Assembly (NCBI RefSeq): GCF_018130065.1
Contig: NZ_JAFCME010000016.1
Coordinates: 116,635 to 180,634 of the forward strand
Length of the DNA stretch: 64,000 nucleotides
Direction: 5' to 3'
Origin: Bradyrhizobium sp. AUGA SZCCT0158
GTDB taxonomy: Bacteria > Pseudomonadota > Alphaproteobacteria > Rhizobiales > Xanthobacteraceae
Part shown: positions 22,967 to 33,961 of the stretch, piece after piece
Layout of the letters: every line of letters begins with the position of its first letter
Position numbering within the stretch: the first letter of the stretch is position 1
Notes under the pieces: model-generated
What the model saw: the letters and a program-made list of their open reading frames with translations, nothing else
Database searches by the model: none
What the model was told of the DNA's origin: nothing
Program-made: the position numbers and the translations under genes

Positions 22967-23043
22967 TGGCGCGAGAGACGGGACTCGAACCCGCGGCCTC
23001 CGCCGTGACAGGGCGGCGCTCTAACCAACTGAGCTACTCCCGC
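22967..23043 (-). tRNA. tRNA-Asp (GTC)
   Basis: A 77-nt cloverleaf with encoded CCA. Acceptor GCGGGAG / CTCTCGC, anticodon loop CTGTCAC (GTC), T-loop TTCGAGT. Its 3' end faces the prophage and is the presumed attachment site, since the integrase gene lies beside it. Confidence 0.97.
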
Positions 23044-23270
23044 GGATGCGTAATCACGTCTTGATCCGCGCAGAAGCGAGGACTTAAAGGCCCTCCTTGT
23101 TTTAGTCAAGGACGTTGCGAATCCCCTTGTCAAATGGGCCTTTTTGCGATGCCGATGCGAATAATGGCCTATTTGCAGGCAAAACAGCGTAGGCACCCGC
23201 CTCCCGAATCGTTTAAGGCCTGATACGCCTAAGTTTCCGTAAAGCCATTCATCACCGAGGAGGGCCGAAT

Positions 23271-23570
23271 ATGGCGAAGAAAGCAGCGACTCCGGCGACG
23301 ATCACGCTGAAGCATCTGGCAGCGGCTATCGCCGAGGACCAGGAATTGTCCAAGAAGCAGGCTGAATCGATTCTGAGCGACATGGTCACCATGATCACCA
23401 AGCACCTGAAGAAGGGCGAGCGCATCCGTATCGTCGGTCTCGGCATTCTCCAGGTTCGCAAGCGCGCCGCCCGCATGGGCCGCAACCCCGCCACGGGCGA
23501 AGCGATCCAGATCAAGGCCAGCAAGAAGGTTGCCTTCCGCGCGGCCAAGGAACTCAAGGAAGCCGTTTAA
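23271..23570 (+). CDS. HU family DNA-binding protein
   Basis: A 99-residue HU-type histone-like protein. After a short Lys/Ala/Thr-rich start (MAKKAATPATITLKHLAAAI) it has the HU helices and the DNA-binding arm with RMGRNPATGEAIQIKASKKV, the diagnostic GRNPxTGE motif. It bends and compacts DNA. It is preceded by a strong GAGGAGG site and followed by a terminator, so it is a single-gene unit. The extra N-terminal 8 residues and the AxTPATITLK start are typical of one rhizobial HU group. Confidence 0.93.
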   Translation: MAKKAATPATITLKHLAAAIAEDQELSKKQAESILSDMVTMITKHLKKGERIRIVGLGILQVRKRAARMGRNPATGEAIQIKASKKVAFRAAKELKEAV

Positions 23571-23597
23571 GTCACGGTACTTCCGATCCGAAATTCA

Positions 23598-23631
23598 AGC
23601 GCCGTTCCGGGGGCCCGGAATGGCGCTTTTC
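23598..23631 (+). terminator. intrinsic terminator after HU gene
   Basis: Stem AGCGCCGTTCCGGG / CCCGGAATGGCGCT with one G-T pair, followed by TTTTCTGTT. Confidence 0.85.
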
Positions 23632-23674
23632 TGTTATAGAGCGCCGTCATTTCTCAAATCCGGTTGCGGTTGTC

Positions 23675-24931
23675 ATGCTGGCTTCGCCCCTCGCCTTTAC
23701 CCACGGTGTTACCGAGCGCTTCCTGCGCTATGTCCTGATCGACACCCAGTCGGATCCGGCCTCGCCGACCTGCCCTTCCACCGAAAAGCAAAGAGACCTC
23801 GGTCGCGTGCTCGCGGCCGAACTCAAGGCAATGGGCCTCTCCGACGCCCATCTCGACGAGCACGGCTATGTCTACGCCACCATTCCGGCCAACACCGACA
23901 AGCAGGTGCCGGTAATCTGCTTCTGCTCGCACATGGACACCTCGCCGGATTGCAGCGGCAAGGACGTCAAGCCGCAGATCGTGCGCAATTACAGTGGCGG
24001 CGACATCGTGCTGCCGGGGGATACGACGCAGGTGATTCGATTCGCCGATCATCCGGCGCTTGCCGACCAGATCGGCAACGACATCGTCACGACGGACGGC
24101 ACCACGCTATTGGGCGCCGACAACAAGGCCGGTCTTGCCGAGATCATGGATGCCGCGCAGTTCCTGATCGACAATCCGCAAGTCAAGCACGGCACCATCA
24201 AGATCCTGTTCACGCCGGACGAAGAGATCGGCCGCGGCGTCGACAAGGTCGATCTGAAAAAGCTCGGCGCCGACTTCGGCTACACGATGGATGGCGAGAC
24301 CGCGGGGAATATCGAGGACGAGACGTTTTCGGCCGACGGCGCCACCATCACTATCGAGGGCGTCAGCACCCATCCCGGCTTTGCCAAGGGCAGGATGGAG
24401 CACGCCATCAAGATCGCCGCCGCCATCGTCGATCGCCTGCCGAAAGACACCTGCTCGCCGGAGACCACCGAAGGCAAGCAAGGTTTCCTGCATCCGATCG
24501 GCATTTCCGGTGCGCTTGAGAAAGCGACTATCGGCTTCATCGTGCGCGATTTCACCGATGAGGGCCTGAAGGAAAAAGAAGCGCTGCTGGAGGGCATCGT
24601 CAGGGACGTGATGAAGGACTATCCGCGCTCGACCTACCGGATGGAGGTCAAGCACCAGTATCGCAACATGAAGCAGGTGATCGACCGCCACCCCGAAATC
24701 GTCACGTACGCGATCGAGGCGATCCGCCGCGCCGGCCTGACGCCGGTGCGCTCATCGATCCGCGGCGGCACCGACGGCTCGCGGCTGTCGTTCATGGGAC
24801 TGCCCTGCCCCAACATCTTTGCCGGCGAACACGCCTTCCACTCGCGGCTTGAATGGGTCAGCGTCCAGGACATGGAGAAAGCCGTGCAGACCATCGTCCA
24901 TCTGGCGATGATCTGGGAAGAAAAGGCCTAG
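23675..24931 (+). CDS. pepT: peptidase T (tripeptide aminopeptidase)
   Basis: A 418-residue M20 metallopeptidase. Zinc-site motifs are CSHMDTSPD (His, Asp) near 88-96, the TTLLGADNKAG segment (Asp) near 145, the catalytic-ligand pair in TPDEEIGRG near 184, and the final GGTDGSRLSFMGLPCPN with His in GEHAFHSRLEW. Peptidase T removes the N-terminal residue of tripeptides in the cytoplasm. Length is as usual for PepT (about 410). It is a stand-alone gene between HU and a small secreted protein. Confidence 0.93.
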   Translation: MLASPLAFTHGVTERFLRYVLIDTQSDPASPTCPSTEKQRDLGRVLAAELKAMGLSDAHLDEHGYVYATIPANTDKQVPVICFCSHMDTSPDCSGKDVKPQIVRNYSGGDIVLPGDTTQVIRFADHPALADQIGNDIVTTDGTTLLGADNKAGLAEIMDAAQFLIDNPQVKHGTIKILFTPDEEIGRGVDKVDLKKLGADFGYTMDGETAGNIEDETFSADGATITIEGVSTHPGFAKGRMEHAIKIAAAIVDRLPKDTCSPETTEGKQGFLHPIGISGALEKATIGFIVRDFTDEGLKEKEALLEGIVRDVMKDYPRSTYRMEVKHQYRNMKQVIDRHPEIVTYAIEAIRRAGLTPVRSSIRGGTDGSRLSFMGLPCPNIFAGEHAFHSRLEWVSVQDMEKAVQTIVHLAMIWEEKA

Positions 24932-24952
24932 CTGACGCGCGGGAGCGATCGT

Positions 24953-25210
24953 GTGAAAATCAGAAGTTCGATTTGTGTTGTGTGGTTGTTCGCGTTTGGT
25001 GCAGCGCCTTCCCTGGCGCAAACCTCAGCCGAGAAAGTCACCGTGAGCTCCCTGCTTGCGCAGGACTACGCAATCGCCGGGACCTCGGCGCCGGCGAGCG
25101 GCGGCGCCGGACTGTTTCTGCGCAAGGGTCCAAAACTCTATTTCTGCTTCGTTTCCGAGACCCGGCAATCGGCAACGGTTGCGACGGAATATTGCAAGCC
25201 GGTCGAGTAG
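24953..25210 (+). CDS. small secreted protein, unknown
   Basis: An 85-residue protein from GTG 24953 with a Sec signal peptide (MKIRSSICVVWLFAFGAA, cleavage likely after SLAQ). The mature part of about 60 residues contains two Cys (LYFCFVSET and TEYCKPVE) that may form a disulfide. It resembles small periplasmic proteins common in Bradyrhizobium. It starts 21 bases after pepT ends. Function unknown. Confidence 0.65.
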   Translation: MKIRSSICVVWLFAFGAAPSLAQTSAEKVTVSSLLAQDYAIAGTSAPASGGAGLFLRKGPKLYFCFVSETRQSATVATEYCKPVE

Positions 25211-25271
25211 CGGGGCCCGGACACAAATCGCGACAACCCCATGCAAAGACATGGGGCGCAGCTAGCGGTAT

Positions 25272-26147
25272 TCAGGTAGCGCGCGCGGTGACGATCCAGA
25301 TCGAACCGGGAAGCACCACCGTGTCGCCCTTGGCGAGCGGTGCCAGCGCTTCGCGGAGCGAGTTGATCGCCGCGTCGCGGAGTTCGGCCGGCTGGCCTTC
25401 CAGCGCGCGATGGGTGGGGCCGATTTCGAGGGCGCCCTGCACCGCCGCATCGAGGCCGCCTCCGATCGCGATATCCATCGAAAGTGGACATGCCTCCATC
25501 GCGATGCCGGTGAAGCCGGCGCCGCCGAGTATCCGGTGCACGCGCTCTTCGGAGGCGAACGCGAACGGGCCCGGATCTTCAGGTCCCTGCGGCGGCAGTT
25601 TCGGCACGTGTTTGTAGACCGCCTGCAGCGGCGCGATCATCCAGGGGTTTTCGCGCGGCTCGCGCCAGCAGGCGAAGGCCAGCCGCCCCGAAGGCTTCAG
25701 CGCCTTGCGCATGTTCGCAAACGACACCACCGGATCGGCAAAGAACATCACCCCGAAGCGCGAAACCAGCAGATCAAAACTTGCGGGATCGAACGGGTAG
25801 ACGGTGGCGTCCGCCTGAACGAAATCAACCGGCAAACCCTGCGGCGCACTCGCCCGCGCCCGCGCCAGCATCGGACCTGATATGTCGACGCCCAACGCAT
25901 GACCTGATGGAGCAACCTTTTGCGCGAAGCCGATCGTCGTGACTCCGCTGCCGCACCCGATATCGATGACCCGTTCGCCGGTCCTGGGCCTTGCGCGATC
26001 GATCACAAGATCGGCGACGGGTCCGAGCAGAATGTCTTGCGCCTGTTGCCGGTCAGCCCAGCGCTGCCCGGCGGGACCGTTCCAGTAGGCGATCTGGTCG
26101 GCGTTTTGTTCGTGCCCGGTCGGGGATTCCATGTGGGGAATACTCAT
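25272..26147 (-). CDS. class I SAM-dependent methyltransferase
   Basis: A 291-residue methyltransferase. Motif I is VIDIGCGSGVTTIGFA near 60-75, the acidic end of strand 2 is GVDISGPML, and motif II-like VDFVQADATVYPFDPASFDL follows. It uses S-adenosylmethionine; the start WNGPAGQRWADRQQAQD is seen in UbiE/Coq5-like and arsenite-type small-molecule methyltransferases. The substrate cannot be told. An ATG at 26132 is an alternative start. Confidence 0.8.
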   Translation of the reverse strand: MSIPHMESPTGHEQNADQIAYWNGPAGQRWADRQQAQDILLGPVADLVIDRARPRTGERVIDIGCGSGVTTIGFAQKVAPSGHALGVDISGPMLARARASAPQGLPVDFVQADATVYPFDPASFDLLVSRFGVMFFADPVVSFANMRKALKPSGRLAFACWREPRENPWMIAPLQAVYKHVPKLPPQGPEDPGPFAFASEERVHRILGGAGFTGIAMEACPLSMDIAIGGGLDAAVQGALEIGPTHRALEGQPAELRDAAINSLREALAPLAKGDTVVLPGSIWIVTARAT

Positions 26148-26153
26148 TGTTGG

Positions 26154-26244
26154 TCCGCCTTCGCTCTACGAGCTACGGCGCGACAGCCTTTGCGCTTCGC
26201 ACCCTGGCTGGCTTGCCCAGCCGTAGCGCGAAGCGCGAAGGCTG
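26154..26244. repeat. palindromic intergenic repeat
   Basis: Imperfect inverted repeat: GCCTTCGCTCTACGAGCTACGG on one side (interrupted, near 26157-26178) and CCGTAGCGCGAAGCGCGAAGGC on the other (near 26220-26242). It is of the type scattered through Bradyrhizobium intergenic DNA and runs up to the end of tRNA-Val. Confidence 0.6.
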
Positions 26245-26319
26245 GTAGGCGGCGACGGATTCGAACCGCCGACCCTCTCGGTGTAAACGAGATGCTCTAA
26301 CCAGCTGAGCTAGCCGCCC
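26243..26319 (-). tRNA. tRNA-Val (TAC)
   Basis: A 77-nt cloverleaf with CCA encoded. Acceptor GGGCGGC / GCCGCCT (one G-T pair), anticodon loop TTTACAC (TAC), T-loop TTCGAAT. Confidence 0.97.
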
Positions 26320-26371
26320 TCAGGCCCCGTGTTTAGCCCTGCCCGCCCCTTTGGCGCAAGGTCGGATCCAG

Positions 26372-26772
26372 TCAATCCATTGGGCGCACCGGCAACCCCT
26401 TGAGGTCGTGGATCCAAGGCGCGGCGGAGCGGCACCAGATTTGCCGCGCCGGCTTTAATTGATCGCGCTGGCGAATGCTGCCCCAGCGGATGCCCCAATC
26501 ATCTGGCCCGCCGTCGCCGCGGTGAACAGCGGGGAACCACATTCCGCACAGAAATGCTGAAACCGGGTTCGGCCATTGTCGCCGGTCTTGGCGTAGATTT
26601 TCGGCGTCCCGCTGGTCAAGCGGACCTGGTCGGCGGAACAGATCACCGTCACCCGGTACGGCGAGCCCGTCAGGGTCTGGCAATCGGTGCAGTGACAGAT
26701 CGACACTTTTCCAGGATCGATGTCGGCCTGATACCCCACGCGCCCGCAATGGCATTGCCCGTCGATTTTCAT
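26372..26772 (-). pseudogene. GFA/CENP-V family protein, frameshifted
   Basis: The first frame (MKIDGQCHCGRVGYQADIDP) is a zinc-binding GFA-family protein with CHCG, CHCTDC and CAECGSPLF motifs. It would stop after 105 residues with an unrelated tail. The missing C-terminus (DDWGIRWGSIRQRDQLKPAR then QIWCRSAAPWIHDL) continues in another frame from about 26512 to 26372, giving the usual length near 132. A one-base deletion in the GGGCC run near 26510 explains it. Either a pseudogene, a sequencing error or a C-terminally altered protein. GFA proteins are named for glutathione-dependent formaldehyde activation, but most have unknown substrates. Confidence 0.75.
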
Positions 26773-26831
26773 GACAGTTCAACGCCGCTTGCCGGGCCCG
26801 GTTCACGGTGAACCACAAACGGCACAAACAA

Positions 26832-26853
26832 AACGGCGCCCGAAGGCGCCGTT
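26832..26853 (-). terminator. intrinsic terminator after lon
   Basis: On the minus strand AACGGCGCC-TTCG-GGCGCCGTT, followed by TTGTTTGT, 24 bases after the lon stop. Confidence 0.85.
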
Positions 26854-26876
26854 CTCTCATCTTGCAAATCGTTCGA

Positions 26877-29300
<2,424 letters not shown>

Positions 29301-29463
29301 AGCCTAATTCCTTTTGTTGTGCCCCCTTGCACGCAGTCCGCTCTTTGTGCGCAACCGCCACAAGGTGCCGGGAGGTTCCGGGGCTGCAAGCCACCTTCGC
29401 AGCCTGTTTTTCCGGATCGTTTGGCGACGAATCTCAGGCATGAGCTTCGCCACCGAGAGCATT

Positions 29464-29491
29464 AGGTGGCTATCGGGTACGGGGGTGTCAA
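29464..29491 (-). promoter_or_regulatory. candidate heat-shock-type promoter of lon
   Basis: In the 322-base gap upstream of lon, TTGAC at 29491-29487 and CCACCT at 29469-29464 are 17 bases apart. This is loosely like the sigma-32 pattern (TTGAA, then CCxCAT). No other clear element is seen in the gap. Confidence 0.25.
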
Positions 29492-29622
29492 GTCACGAAA
29501 AATGCCCGTCAAATGGGGCTAAACGCGAAGGATTGCTGCGCAACAACTACGCCGCTGTGGCCGCCGGAATGTCCCGGCAGCCGTCCTGTTTGGGACAGAA
29601 ATCCATCCCCGACCAGGGCCTA

Positions 29623-30897
29623 TCAGGCGCTGGCGCTGCTCTCGACGGCGCGGTCGGAACGGTCCGCGTAGATGTAGAGCGGACGGGCAGTTCCCTCGAC
29701 CACTTCGCGCGAGATCACCACCTCTTCGACGCCTTCCAGACCCGGAAGATCGAACATGGTCTCGAGCAGGATGCTTTCGAGGATCGAACGCAAGCCCCGC
29801 GCGCCGGTCTTGCGCTCGATCGCCTTGCGGGCGACCGCGCCAAGCGCCTCGTCGGCGAAGGTGAGTTCGATATTCTCCATTTCGAACAGCCGCTGGTACT
29901 GCTTGACCAGCGCGTTCTTCGGATCGGTCAGGATCTTCTTAAGCGAAGCCTCATCCAGATCTTCCAGCGTCGCGACGACAGGCAAGCGGCCGACGAATTC
30001 CGGGATCAGGCCGTACTTCAAGAGATCTTCCGGCTCGACATGGCGGAAGATTTCGCCGGTGCGGCGGTCTTCCGGCGCCAGAACCTGCGCTGCGAAACCG
30101 ATCGAGGTTGAACGGCCGCGTGCGGAGATGATCTTCTCGAGCCCAGAGAAGGCGCCGCCGCAGATGAACAGGATGTTCGTGGTGTCGACCTGCAGGAATT
30201 CCTGCTGCGGATGCTTGCGGCCGCCCTGCGGAGGCACGGAGGCGACGGTGCCTTCCATGATCTTCAACAGCGCCTGCTGCACGCCCTCGCCCGAAACATC
30301 GCGGGTGATCGACGGATTGTCGGACTTTCGGCTGATCTTGTCGATTTCGTCGATATAGACGATGCCGCGCTGCGCGCGCTCGACATTGTAGTCGGCCGAC
30401 TGCAGCAGCTTCAGGATGATGTTCTCGACGTCCTCACCGACATAGCCGGCTTCGGTCAGCGTGGTCGCATCCGCCATCGTGAACGGCACGTCGAGAATCC
30501 GCGCCAGCGTCTGCGCCAGCAGCGTCTTGCCCGAACCGGTCGGACCGATCAGCAGGATGTTCGACTTCGCGAGTTCAACGTCGTTGTGCTTGGTCTGGTG
30601 ATTGAGCCGCTTGTAGTGATTGTGGACAGCGACCGAGAGCACCTTCTTGGCGTGGCTCTGGCCAATCACGTAGTCGTCCAGCACCTTGCAGATTTCCTTC
30701 GGCGTCGGAATGCCGTCGCGCGACTTCACCAGCGAGGACTTGTTCTCCTCACGGATGATGTCCATGCAGAGCTCAACGCATTCGTCGCAGATGAATACGG
30801 TGGGTCCCGCGATCAGTTTGCGGACCTCATGCTGGCTCTTGCCACAGAACGAGCAATACAGCGTGTTCTTGGAGTCGCTCGTGCCGACCTTACTCAT
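29623..30897 (-). CDS. clpX: ATP-dependent Clp protease ATP-binding subunit ClpX
   Basis: A 424-residue ClpX. It has the N-terminal C4 zinc domain (CSFCGKSQHEVRKLIAGP, then CDECVELC), Walker A GPTGSGKTLLAQ near 120, Walker B VYIDEIDKI near 185, and the R-G-R and sensor-2 regions. ClpX unfolds tagged substrates and feeds them to ClpP, whose gene lies 429 bases upstream. In alphaproteobacteria ClpXP controls cell-cycle regulators. Start chosen at ATG 30897 because homology begins MSKVGTSDSKNTLYCSF. The gap 30898-31326 holds no gene; I see no clear promoter in it. Confidence 0.98.
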   Translation of the reverse strand: MSKVGTSDSKNTLYCSFCGKSQHEVRKLIAGPTVFICDECVELCMDIIREENKSSLVKSRDGIPTPKEICKVLDDYVIGQSHAKKVLSVAVHNHYKRLNHQTKHNDVELAKSNILLIGPTGSGKTLLAQTLARILDVPFTMADATTLTEAGYVGEDVENIILKLLQSADYNVERAQRGIVYIDEIDKISRKSDNPSITRDVSGEGVQQALLKIMEGTVASVPPQGGRKHPQQEFLQVDTTNILFICGGAFSGLEKIISARGRSTSIGFAAQVLAPEDRRTGEIFRHVEPEDLLKYGLIPEFVGRLPVVATLEDLDEASLKKILTDPKNALVKQYQRLFEMENIELTFADEALGAVARKAIERKTGARGLRSILESILLETMFDLPGLEGVEEVVISREVVEGTARPLYIYADRSDRAVESSASA

Positions 30898-31326
30898 TCT
30901 ATTCTCCGTCCGCCGTTCGATCCCGTCACTCGATCGACCCATTCCGGTACCAAGCCGGACCTGAAAGTAGATAGAGCAAATTCCGTACCAAAAAAGACCT
31001 TAACTCAATACGCGTCGTTCGAATCACGGTTTACTCGAATCCCCGAGATCCTACCCGATCCCTCACAGCCAACCATGCTGACACCCGACTATCAAGAATT
31101 CGCTAACCGGGCACGGAGCGGACACCGTGACAATACCGTGATTTTCGGCCTTCGCACGTGGAGAAGTTGCCGAAATCACCCAAGCGTTGCGCGATTACCA
31201 CGCTGCCAAACCAGCACGAAAGCGGAACTTTCTGCCTACGTTCGGGTATAGACAGCCGCTTAGAGCGTAATTTGCCGATTGGGCCCACCTGTCAAGGTCA
31301 ACGCGTGGGTACCTCCACCCGTTACC

Positions 31327-31962
31327 TTACGGGGTCTTGGTCATCGCCGGCTCTTCCGGACGCTTATCCATCACCTTGTCGACAATACCGAAGTCCTTGG
31401 CCATGTCGGCGGTCAGGAATTTGTCGCGCTCCAGCGCATCCTCGATCGCCTTGTAGGTCTGGCCGGTGTGCTTCACGTAGATTTCGTTGAGCCGCTTCTT
31501 GAGATTCAAGATCTCCTGCGCGTGCAGCATGATGTCGGTGGCCTGGCCCTGGAAGCCGCCTGAGGGTTGATGCACCATGATGCGCGAATTCGGCAGCGAG
31601 AAGCGCATGTCCTTGTGGCCGGCCGCCAGCAGCAGCGAGCCCATCGAGGCCGCCTGCCCGGTGCACAGCGTCGTCACCGGCGGACGGATGAACTGCATGG
31701 TGTCGTAGATCGCCAGGCCCGATGTCACCACGCCGCCGGGCGAGTTGATGTACATCGAGATTTCCTTCTTCGGATTCTCGGCTTCAAGGAACAACAGCTG
31801 CGCGACCGTCAGCGTCGCCATGCCATCCTCGACCGGACCGGTCAGGAAGATGATGCGCTCCTTCAGCAGGCGCGAGAAAATGTCGTAAGCGCGTTCACCG
31901 CGGTTGGTCTGCTCGACCACCATCGGAACAAGGTTCATGTAGGTTTCAACGGGATCGCGCAT
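31327..31962 (-). CDS. clpP: ATP-dependent Clp protease proteolytic subunit ClpP
   Basis: A 211-residue serine peptidase of the ClpP family. Catalytic Ser is in GQAASMGSLLL near 106, His in MVHQPSGGFQGQATDI near 131, and Asp in KDFGIVDKVMDKRP near 180. Fourteen subunits form the chamber used by ClpX and ClpA. Standard length. It lies between trigger factor and clpX. Confidence 0.98.
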   Translation of the reverse strand: MRDPVETYMNLVPMVVEQTNRGERAYDIFSRLLKERIIFLTGPVEDGMATLTVAQLLFLEAENPKKEISMYINSPGGVVTSGLAIYDTMQFIRPPVTTLCTGQAASMGSLLLAAGHKDMRFSLPNSRIMVHQPSGGFQGQATDIMLHAQEILNLKKRLNEIYVKHTGQTYKAIEDALERDKFLTADMAKDFGIVDKVMDKRPEEPAMTKTP

Positions 31963-32101
31963 GTATCACCTAAAGGGTTGGCGGGGGCGAACATCCAGCG
32001 GCAACCAGACTTGATTTGCCAGAAGTGGACGAACGTCCCGTGATGCAGGACTTCACAGACAGAACTCAGATATGAGCCAATTCCCCGGCGACAAGGCCGG
32101 A

Positions 32102-32131
32102 CAATGGCGGGCTGAGCTAGACGAGTTCAAA
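32102..32131 (-). promoter_or_regulatory. candidate sigma-32-type promoter of clpP
   Basis: TTTGAA at 32131-32126, 18 bases, then CCATTG at 32107-32102, about 140 bases before the clpP start. The spacing fits heat-shock promoters, a plausible control for clpP. Confidence 0.35.
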
Positions 32132-32212
32132 CTGATTCGCAGCCGAACTCATAGCGACGGATGCCGGAGCCCCGCCGCTTTCGCCGTTCATCATTAACAT
32201 CAGGTGCCGGGA

Positions 32213-33574
32213 TTAAGCGGCAGTTTTCTCAGCGTCCTCATCCTTGAACAGGTCTTCACGCGAAACCTTCTTTTCGGTCACGTTGGCGAGCTCGAGGATG
32301 AAATCGACCACCTTGTCTTCATAAATCGGCGCACGAAGCTGGGCCAGCGCATTGGCGTTGTTGCGATAGTAGTCCCAGACTTCCTTCTCGCGGCCCGGCA
32401 TCGACCGCGCCCGCTCGATTACGGCGCGGCTGACTTCGTCGTCGGTGACGGTGATCTTGTTCTTCTCGCCGATCTCCGAAAGCACGAGGCCGAGGCGGAC
32501 CCGGCGGTCGGCGATCTTCTGGTACTCTTCCTTGGCGGCGTCCTCGGTGGTGTTCTCGTCGGCAAAGGTCTTGCCGCTCGATTCCATCTCGGCCTTGATC
32601 GAGTTCCACATTAGATTGAACTCTTCAGCGATCAGCGACGGCGGCGCTTCGAATTTGTGGCTCTCGTCGAGACGGTCGAGCAGCGCGCGCTTGACGCGCT
32701 GGCGCGTCGCACCGGCAAACTCAGCGACCAGGCGCTCGCGCGCGGCTTCCTTCAGCTTGTCGAGCGATTCCAGACCGAGCGTCTTGGCGAACTCGTCATC
32801 GACGGTGGTCTCGCCCGGGGCTTCAATGGCGGTGGCGGTGGTTTCGAACTCGGCGGGCTGGCCGGCGAGCTTTTCGCTAGCGTAGTTCTTCGGGAAGGAA
32901 ACCTTCAGGTTACGGGTCTCGCCCGCGCCGATGCCGATCAACTGCTCTTCAAAGCCCGGAATGAACTGGCCGGTGCCGATCACGACCTGGATGCCCTCGC
33001 CGGTACCACCCTCGAACGGCGTACCGTCGATACGGCCGGTGAAGTTGATGGTGACGCGATCGCCGTTCTCGGCCTTCGCGCCTTCGCTCTTGGCGTTATA
33101 GGGGCGGCTCTGGTCGGCGATGCGCTTGATGGCGTCATCGACATCGCTGTCGGACACGTCGACGACCGGCTTCTCGACGGTAAAGCTCTTGAAGTCGGCG
33201 AGCTGGATCGTCGGCACCACCTCGATCGCTACCGTGTAGGTGAGATCGCTCTTGCCGGAGAGGAGTTCCTCGACCTCTTTTTCCTCGGTCGGCATCGTGA
33301 TCTTCGGTTCGGTCGCAAGGCGGAAGCCGCGATCGGTGAATATCTGCGTGTTAGTGTCGCGGATGGTCTGGTCGATGGTCTCGGCCATGACAGAGCGGCC
33401 ATAGACCTTCTTCAGGTGACTCACCGGCACCTTGCCGGGACGGAAGCCGTTGAGCTTCACCTTGTCCTTGAGATCGATCAGCTTGGCGCCGGCCTTGGCA
33501 TCGAGATCCGATGCGGGAACGCTGATCTTGAACTCGTGCTTCAATCCCTCGACGAGGGTTTCGGTGACCTGCAT
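32213..33574 (-). CDS. tig: trigger factor
   Basis: A 453-residue ribosome-bound chaperone and prolyl isomerase. The N-terminal ribosome-binding domain has the signature KLNGFRPGKVPVSHLKKVYG near 40-60; the FKBP-like PPIase domain is near 160-250 (DRVTINFTGRIDGTPFEGGT); the C-terminal helical arms follow. It meets nascent chains at the exit tunnel. The gene order tig-clpP-clpX-lon is common in bacteria and links folding with degradation. Confidence 0.97.
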   Translation of the reverse strand: MQVTETLVEGLKHEFKISVPASDLDAKAGAKLIDLKDKVKLNGFRPGKVPVSHLKKVYGRSVMAETIDQTIRDTNTQIFTDRGFRLATEPKITMPTEEKEVEELLSGKSDLTYTVAIEVVPTIQLADFKSFTVEKPVVDVSDSDVDDAIKRIADQSRPYNAKSEGAKAENGDRVTINFTGRIDGTPFEGGTGEGIQVVIGTGQFIPGFEEQLIGIGAGETRNLKVSFPKNYASEKLAGQPAEFETTATAIEAPGETTVDDEFAKTLGLESLDKLKEAARERLVAEFAGATRQRVKRALLDRLDESHKFEAPPSLIAEEFNLMWNSIKAEMESSGKTFADENTTEDAAKEEYQKIADRRVRLGLVLSEIGEKNKITVTDDEVSRAVIERARSMPGREKEVWDYYRNNANALAQLRAPIYEDKVVDFILELANVTEKKVSREDLFKDEDAEKTAA

Positions 33575-33739
33575 GGCGTCAATCTTCTTCCGTTTCGGCA
33601 GGGCCTGATGGCCCCGACATTGTCAATTGGATCGACGCGGGGCCCTTAAAGCCTGCGCCGGTGGTTCGGCTGACCCAACTCCCCAACCGGGGAAACAGGC
33701 CCTCCAGTATTCATCATGCAAACGCTTGAATAGAGCGCT

Positions 33740-33824
33740 TGGTGCGGGCGGAGGGACTCGAACCCCCACAACTTTCGTCACTGGAACCTAAATCCAGCGC
33801 GTCTACCAGTTCCGCCACGCCCGC
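33740..33824 (-). tRNA. tRNA-Leu (TAG)
   Basis: An 85-nt class II tRNA with a long variable arm (TGACGAAAGTTGT region) and encoded CCA. Acceptor GCGGGCG / CGCCCGC, anticodon loop TTTAGGT (TAG), T-loop TTCGAGT. Confidence 0.97.
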
Positions 33825-33961
33825 GTAAAAAGCATCCAGTCCGGCCGCGATGCCGCGAGCGGCGGGCTTATAACATGCGCCCACCGGTCCGCAGCAAAAA
33901 AATGGCGCTTTTTGAACGCCGCCCGAGGCAAGGCGTCACAGCTGGACAGGACCTTCAGAAA

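Noticed and set aside
1..22970. Complete, intact prophage in the window
   Set aside because: The left end, lysis genes and most tail genes are outside the window, and the methyltransferase seems damaged, so completeness cannot be claimed.
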